Positions 60,303 to 64,000 of a stretch of 64,000 nt of DNA are shown here, piece by piece (positions within the stretch are counted from its first letter, which is position 1; each line of letters begins with the position of its first letter). Both the position numbers and the translations under genes were made by a program. The notes under the pieces are model-generated. The model was not told the origin of the DNA. It did not search any database and saw only the letters and a list, made by a program, of their open reading frames with translations. Source of the stretch: Cryptomeria japonica (lineage: Eukaryota > Streptophyta > Pinopsida > Cupressales > Cupressaceae); the NCBI RefSeq assembly GCF_030272615.1, contig NC_081406.1, positions 167,755,521 through 167,819,520 on the forward strand, read 5' to 3'.

Positions 60303-60364
<62 letters not shown>
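60303..60364 (+). repeat. (CT)n microsatellite, ~31 units
   Basis: An almost pure CT run in G's 3' untranslated part. It accounts for the apparent Leu/Ser repeat peptide. Confidence 0.95.
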
Positions 60365-60368
<4 letters not shown>

Positions 60369-61092
60369 CATAACAATCCTCTATTTGTATCTCAATTCTT
60401 CTATTTGTTGTCCCTTGTGTTGTCTAATTGGGGATGATACAAAGTGTTGAGATCTCTTTTGTTCTCTTCCATGTTGACTCAAGAGACACATGTGGCTCTC
60501 TTCCATTATGGTTCTACTTCCTTTGGGGGATGATTTCAATTCAACGCAAATATATTTCATGATATATATTATTTATCATTAAAGAAAATTGACCTAAGTC
60601 AAGTAGAACCCTTATGTGTTTTATATTTTGTGACCATTATCCTTTGATTTGTCCTTTCTTGGGGGTGTGTCATTGTGATAATGTTATTTTCTTTTATATG
60701 CATGCTACCTTAAAGAAATTGCTCCTAATAAGGTGTATGAAATTTATTCAATGGGGGGGCATACACTTTTCTCAATGTTTCACTTTTTGCACACACTATA
60801 ACATGTTTCTATACTCAAGTTACTTTTCAAACTGAGCCTTTGCTTTGTAATTTTGGTATTTTTCTTTTTCATGACTCATAGTAAGCAAACCTTACTAGGC
60901 TAGCGATCATGATTTTCTCTCTCTTTCTTTAATGATGTCCCTTTTATCTTAATATTGAAGTAGTAAGATCCTAAAGTCCATTGGGGACTTAGTGTATCTT
61001 TTCTCTTTGATGTCTTGATAAAAATTTTCAATGTAAACCTTTGTACTTTACTGAGAGTATTCTTAGTCTTACACTCCTAAAGTGCGGCAAAA
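60365..61092 (+). other. G 3' untranslated region, no gene
   Basis: Non-coding up to the 3' LTR. The last bases, aaagtgcggcaaaa, are a possible polypurine tract. Confidence 0.5.
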
Positions 61093-62210
61093 TGTAGCAT
61101 CTTAAATTATACTCCCTTTAAATTTTGTACTCATTTGGGCCCTCACCTTGGTGTTCATCTCTGGAGGATTGATTAGAGCCCTAATTATGCTCACACCATG
61201 CACCAAACTCAAAATTTTCATCATGCGTGCTTTCTTATCCAATTTCCTAAGTCCCTGATTGGTTAGGACTAGGATGATAGTGCCCTAGTCCTCAAGGAAT
61301 AGAGTGTCGGTGCCTTTGTCCTCCCAATTAGGGACCATTTTTAGGCCTCTAAATGGTCACCTAAAATGAGTGGGAATTCTGATCCCGTGTTGGCTCATGT
61401 CAAAAAATTAAGTTGTTTCTCAACAAGCAAGTATAAAAGGAGGTCTACCCCTCTCATTTTAATCCTAAAAATAATATTCTATCAATTCATTTGAGTAATC
61501 AAGCATTCAAATTCAAGTGAGCAAGTAACCAGTCTTCTTTCAAGCATTGGAGTTGACATTCATTTTATATGTTTATGAAGACTATATAATACCTTGATTC
61601 CTTGTGAAGACAAAAAAACTTCATAAAAAGGTATATCATTAGTGTTTCAGACATTATTCAATATTTCCTTCAAAAGGAAATCATGTCTATTACAACAATT
61701 CATTTATATTTCTTTTTATTGGTTAATTCAAAAAATGGGGTTTGACCTAAGGCAAGCCCCTATTCCCAACCATTTTCTCTTCTCTACTATGTGAAGGAAC
61801 ATGTACAAAGTTGTGATTTTCAAAATCAACATTATTCATAGAGATAAACATGTTCCCCTTTGGATGGTGAAAAGTGCGAAGGACCAGAGGGATGGGCATT
61901 CTGGTCCAAACATTTTAGGAACAAATCTGAACACTCTCATATTGATTAGATCTAGGTTCATGACTTTGTTTGACGATTGTAGCTCATTGTTTATGTGTGA
62001 TTACTTCAATTTTAGAATTTTTACAATTCTACTTAAAAATAAGGAGTCAAATCCTAATCAATGAATCTAATCAAAATTCTCAACCCTATCCTTGTTGATT
62101 TGAGGCTAGATCTTATTAGGTTTACCCCTCTTTAATGTAATTGGTTCCTAAGAAAAAATTAGTGTTCTTGATACATCTAATGGTGGAAACCCTAAATTTT
62201 CACCTTTACA
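61093..62210 (+). repeat. 3' LTR of G
   Basis: 1118 bp, TGTAGCATCTTAAA...CACCTTTACA; partner of 1396-2530. TATA box at 61432-61440. Confidence 0.85.
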
Positions 62211-63440
62211 ACCGGTATGAGGTTCAGGTGAATTGGTGCTCCCTAGTACTATATCTTATGTATTGAAGTGCTACAAACCATCTAGGTTGCACTACTTCCA
62301 CAAATTCAATGGGATTGCTCTCTTGTGCTAACACTTGATAATTGATTTGTTTAGTAGATGATTATATAAAGGTTTTGGATAGTCAACATTTCTTTTATCT
62401 TGTACTGAATGATGATTTTGGCTTCTCTCTGATCATGTAAAGGCAAATAGTGAACAATTTCAACAATGATACTTGGGCCAATAATGTGATTTCCTTCATT
62501 TGTGGTTGATCCTGACCTATCTCATTTCTTTTTAGGGATGTGTTGAGATGTTTATAGGGTATAGTTATGACATGGGTTGATCCACAAATCATAATATTTC
62601 TTGGCACATGTGTTGAGGTCAACTAGTAATGTGTTATATGCTTGGGCCAACCTAATCAAAATTATTGAAGTATTGTGGATGATTTTTGAGTTGTGTATCA
62701 AATGTGACAACATATTAGGTGTGTGTTGGGATTAGGTGTTCTCTTATCATGATCTATTAAGTTATTTTTGTCAAGTTCTAATAGTTTAAGGCCAACCAAT
62801 GCAGTGCTATATGCTTCTTATATGGGTTCTATTGGTGTCGACTTAATTGATGTTTTGAGGAGGTATAGAGGATATATAAGGATAAATCATTTGAGTAGGT
62901 GTGTGAGTCTAATTTTGTGTGAAATAATTTAGTGATGGGTTAGTTGAGCATGAAATGTGTGAAATTAGTATGACAAAGTAATTGTGCTACAAAATAGGAA
63001 TGCAACTTCAACATATGACAAATGCTTCCTTTACACAAGTTCATGTTTTTTTTCAACATAATCTTCATGTATCCAGGTCTAAGATAGAATGTCTCATCAA
63101 GAGGTACTTGTACCTTACTTTAGGATTAGTGAACTTCTTCAACAAATCCTTTTTCAGGGAGTAGTTGCCTCCTTGGGTTGAAGCCCTAAAAAAGTTGTAG
63201 AACTATTTATATATTATGAGTTAACTCTCATGGTGGTTTTTTCCCTCATTGGGTTTTTCATGTAAAAATATTGGTGTTATTATGTGGTGCATGCTTGCTT
63301 CTATTTTTTCATTGAAAAAATCTAATTTATTGTTTTAAATAGGTGATCGATGCTTAAGTTTTAGTTGATATTGATTCAGGCCCCCATTTCAGCATCAATG
63401 TATGTTCGAAGTTGGTGGGGAGGGATGTGCATGTCGAACA
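62211..63440 (+). repeat. Remnant of copia N interior, then copia LTR M
   Basis: It begins with the G target copy and an initiator-tRNA-like primer site (ccggtatgaggttcagg) that belongs to LTR N at 205-1391. The right part is a copia LTR ending GTCGAACA at 63440, with the 'gggtttttcatgtaaaaata' block near 63249-63268. Its left end lies somewhere between about 62250 and 62750 and cannot be placed. No gene. Confidence 0.6.
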
Positions 63441-63441
63441 A

Positions 63442-63458
63442 TTGGTATCAGAGCAAGG
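63442..63458 (+). other. Primer binding site of copia M
   Basis: TTGGTATCAGAGCAAGG, one base after the LTR end; matches the tRNA-Met-type site of the other copia elements. Confidence 0.88.
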
Positions 63459-63522
63459 TTCCTAAATAATTTAGTATAACAACTGAGGTAGATCCTTTAT
63501 CGAACACATTGAAACTAAATCA

Positions 63523-64000
63523 ATGTATAACAATATTATTTGTCCAAACTCACATCTAAAGGCTATGAAGCTTGAGGAATATTGGAATGACACCAAACCA
63601 AATGATTGTGAAGATCTTCAAGTAGAACTTCATTCTTTTGTTGAGGATATAGATGTTGCAAGGGGAAAGGATAAAAAATACAAGACTAAATTCAATAGAG
63701 TATAAAAAATAATTATCAAGTTGAAATATAAGATCAAAGGGAGCAAGGAATGTGAAGACAAACTCAAGAAGTTTGAGGATGACATAGTTAACCTAACAAT
63801 TCAAGTTGAATAAGGTAAGAAGATTACTCATTGTTTGTACAAAATGTATCAAGTAGGAGGAAGGCATTGTTACCTTGAGAAAATAATTATAATATACAAA
63901 GGAATAGATAGAGAAAGACTTGAAACTCAAAAGTGGAATTGACCTCCTTGATGAAGTCTTCAATTATAAAAGACCACACAAAGATAAGGGCAGTCTTGGT
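63523..64000 (+). pseudogene. Copia M gag start, coiled-coil type, broken and cut by the window edge
   Basis: ATG at 63523 (MYNNIICPNSHLKAMKLEEY) about 65 bases after the primer site. 60 codons to a stop at 63703-63705, then in-frame coiled-coil continuation (IIIKLKYKIKGSKECEDKLK, KFEDDIVNLTIQVE) with further stops. The Lys/Glu heptads resemble the coiled-coil Gag of F and A1 more than the UBN2 Gags of D, C2 and K. The element continues beyond 64000. Confidence 0.6.

Larger units (their letters stand above)
1396..62210 (+). mobile_element. Element G: Ty3-gypsy-like LTR retrotransposon, gag-protease only, split by F and C2
   Basis: Two related LTRs in the same orientation lie at 1396-2530 and 61093-62210. 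Between them, once the two inserted elements with clean target duplications (3080-39963 and 42762-59857) are set aside, about 6.8 kb of native sequence remains: a leader, a gag-protease region and a short 3' ORF. No RT, RNase H or integrase motif is visible in the native parts, so G would need help from a full gypsy element to move. The flanks are ACTAG (1391-1395) and ACCGG (62211-62215). These differ only by C-to-T and G-to-A at a CpG, so they look like one decayed 5-bp duplication. Confidence 0.8.

Overview
The window is a plant nuclear, AT-rich intergenic region made almost wholly of nested LTR retrotransposons. I find no intact host gene, no tRNA or rRNA, and no bacterial feature. The depth of nesting, 1-kb-scale LTRs, many decayed copies and the element types suggest a large-genome plant, most likely a gymnosperm (inference; only a database search could name the species).

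The key to the layout is a set of target-site duplications (TSDs) readable directly in the sequence. The outermost element that lies wholly inside is a Ty3-gypsy-like element, G (1396-62210, +), with LTRs of about 1.1 kb, a broken gag-protease region at 40024-42694 and no reverse transcriptase. It sits at the 3' end of a copia LTR (N, about 205-1391). G is split by two large insertions. The first is element F (3080-39963, -, TSD CAATA), a copia-type LTR element with a coiled-coil/zinc-knuckle Gag and a long unrecognised second ORF but no pol. The second is element C2 (42762-59857, +, TSD ATGTT), a Ty1-copia element.

F is itself split six times: by A1 (3474-9969, -, a shorter relative of F, TSD ACTAT, carrying a solo LTR at 8291-9163 with TSD AACCC); by copia element D (12383-19456, +, TSD CATTC/TATTC); by an LTR-like block X (19558-21281); by a solo LTR E (22289-23486, TSD GCTTC); by H (24001-35433, +), a large element with no recognisable pol but a repeat-rich Ser/Pro ORF; and by a solo LTR (38004-39197, TSD ATTAT). 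Removing these leaves F about 7.7 kb long, with LTRs of about 1.16 and 1.12 kb.

C2 keeps its gag start and its integrase/RT/RNase H end. Its middle (about 44.7-56.2 kb) is replaced by foreign DNA: an unclassified block, a putative long gypsy-type LTR (from about 47859) and the 5' half of another copia element, K (52882-about 56170). After C2, G resumes and ends with its 3' LTR. A further copia LTR (M) ends at 63440, followed by a tRNA-Met-type primer site and a gag start that runs off the window.

All coding regions are decayed. Many stops are TAG where relatives read CAG, and several LTR tips have TG or CA changed to TA, as expected for long-methylated repeats. The most interesting object is the F/A1 family, a retroelement lineage that carries a conserved roughly 1000-residue ORF of unknown function in place of pol. 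H is the next most interesting.
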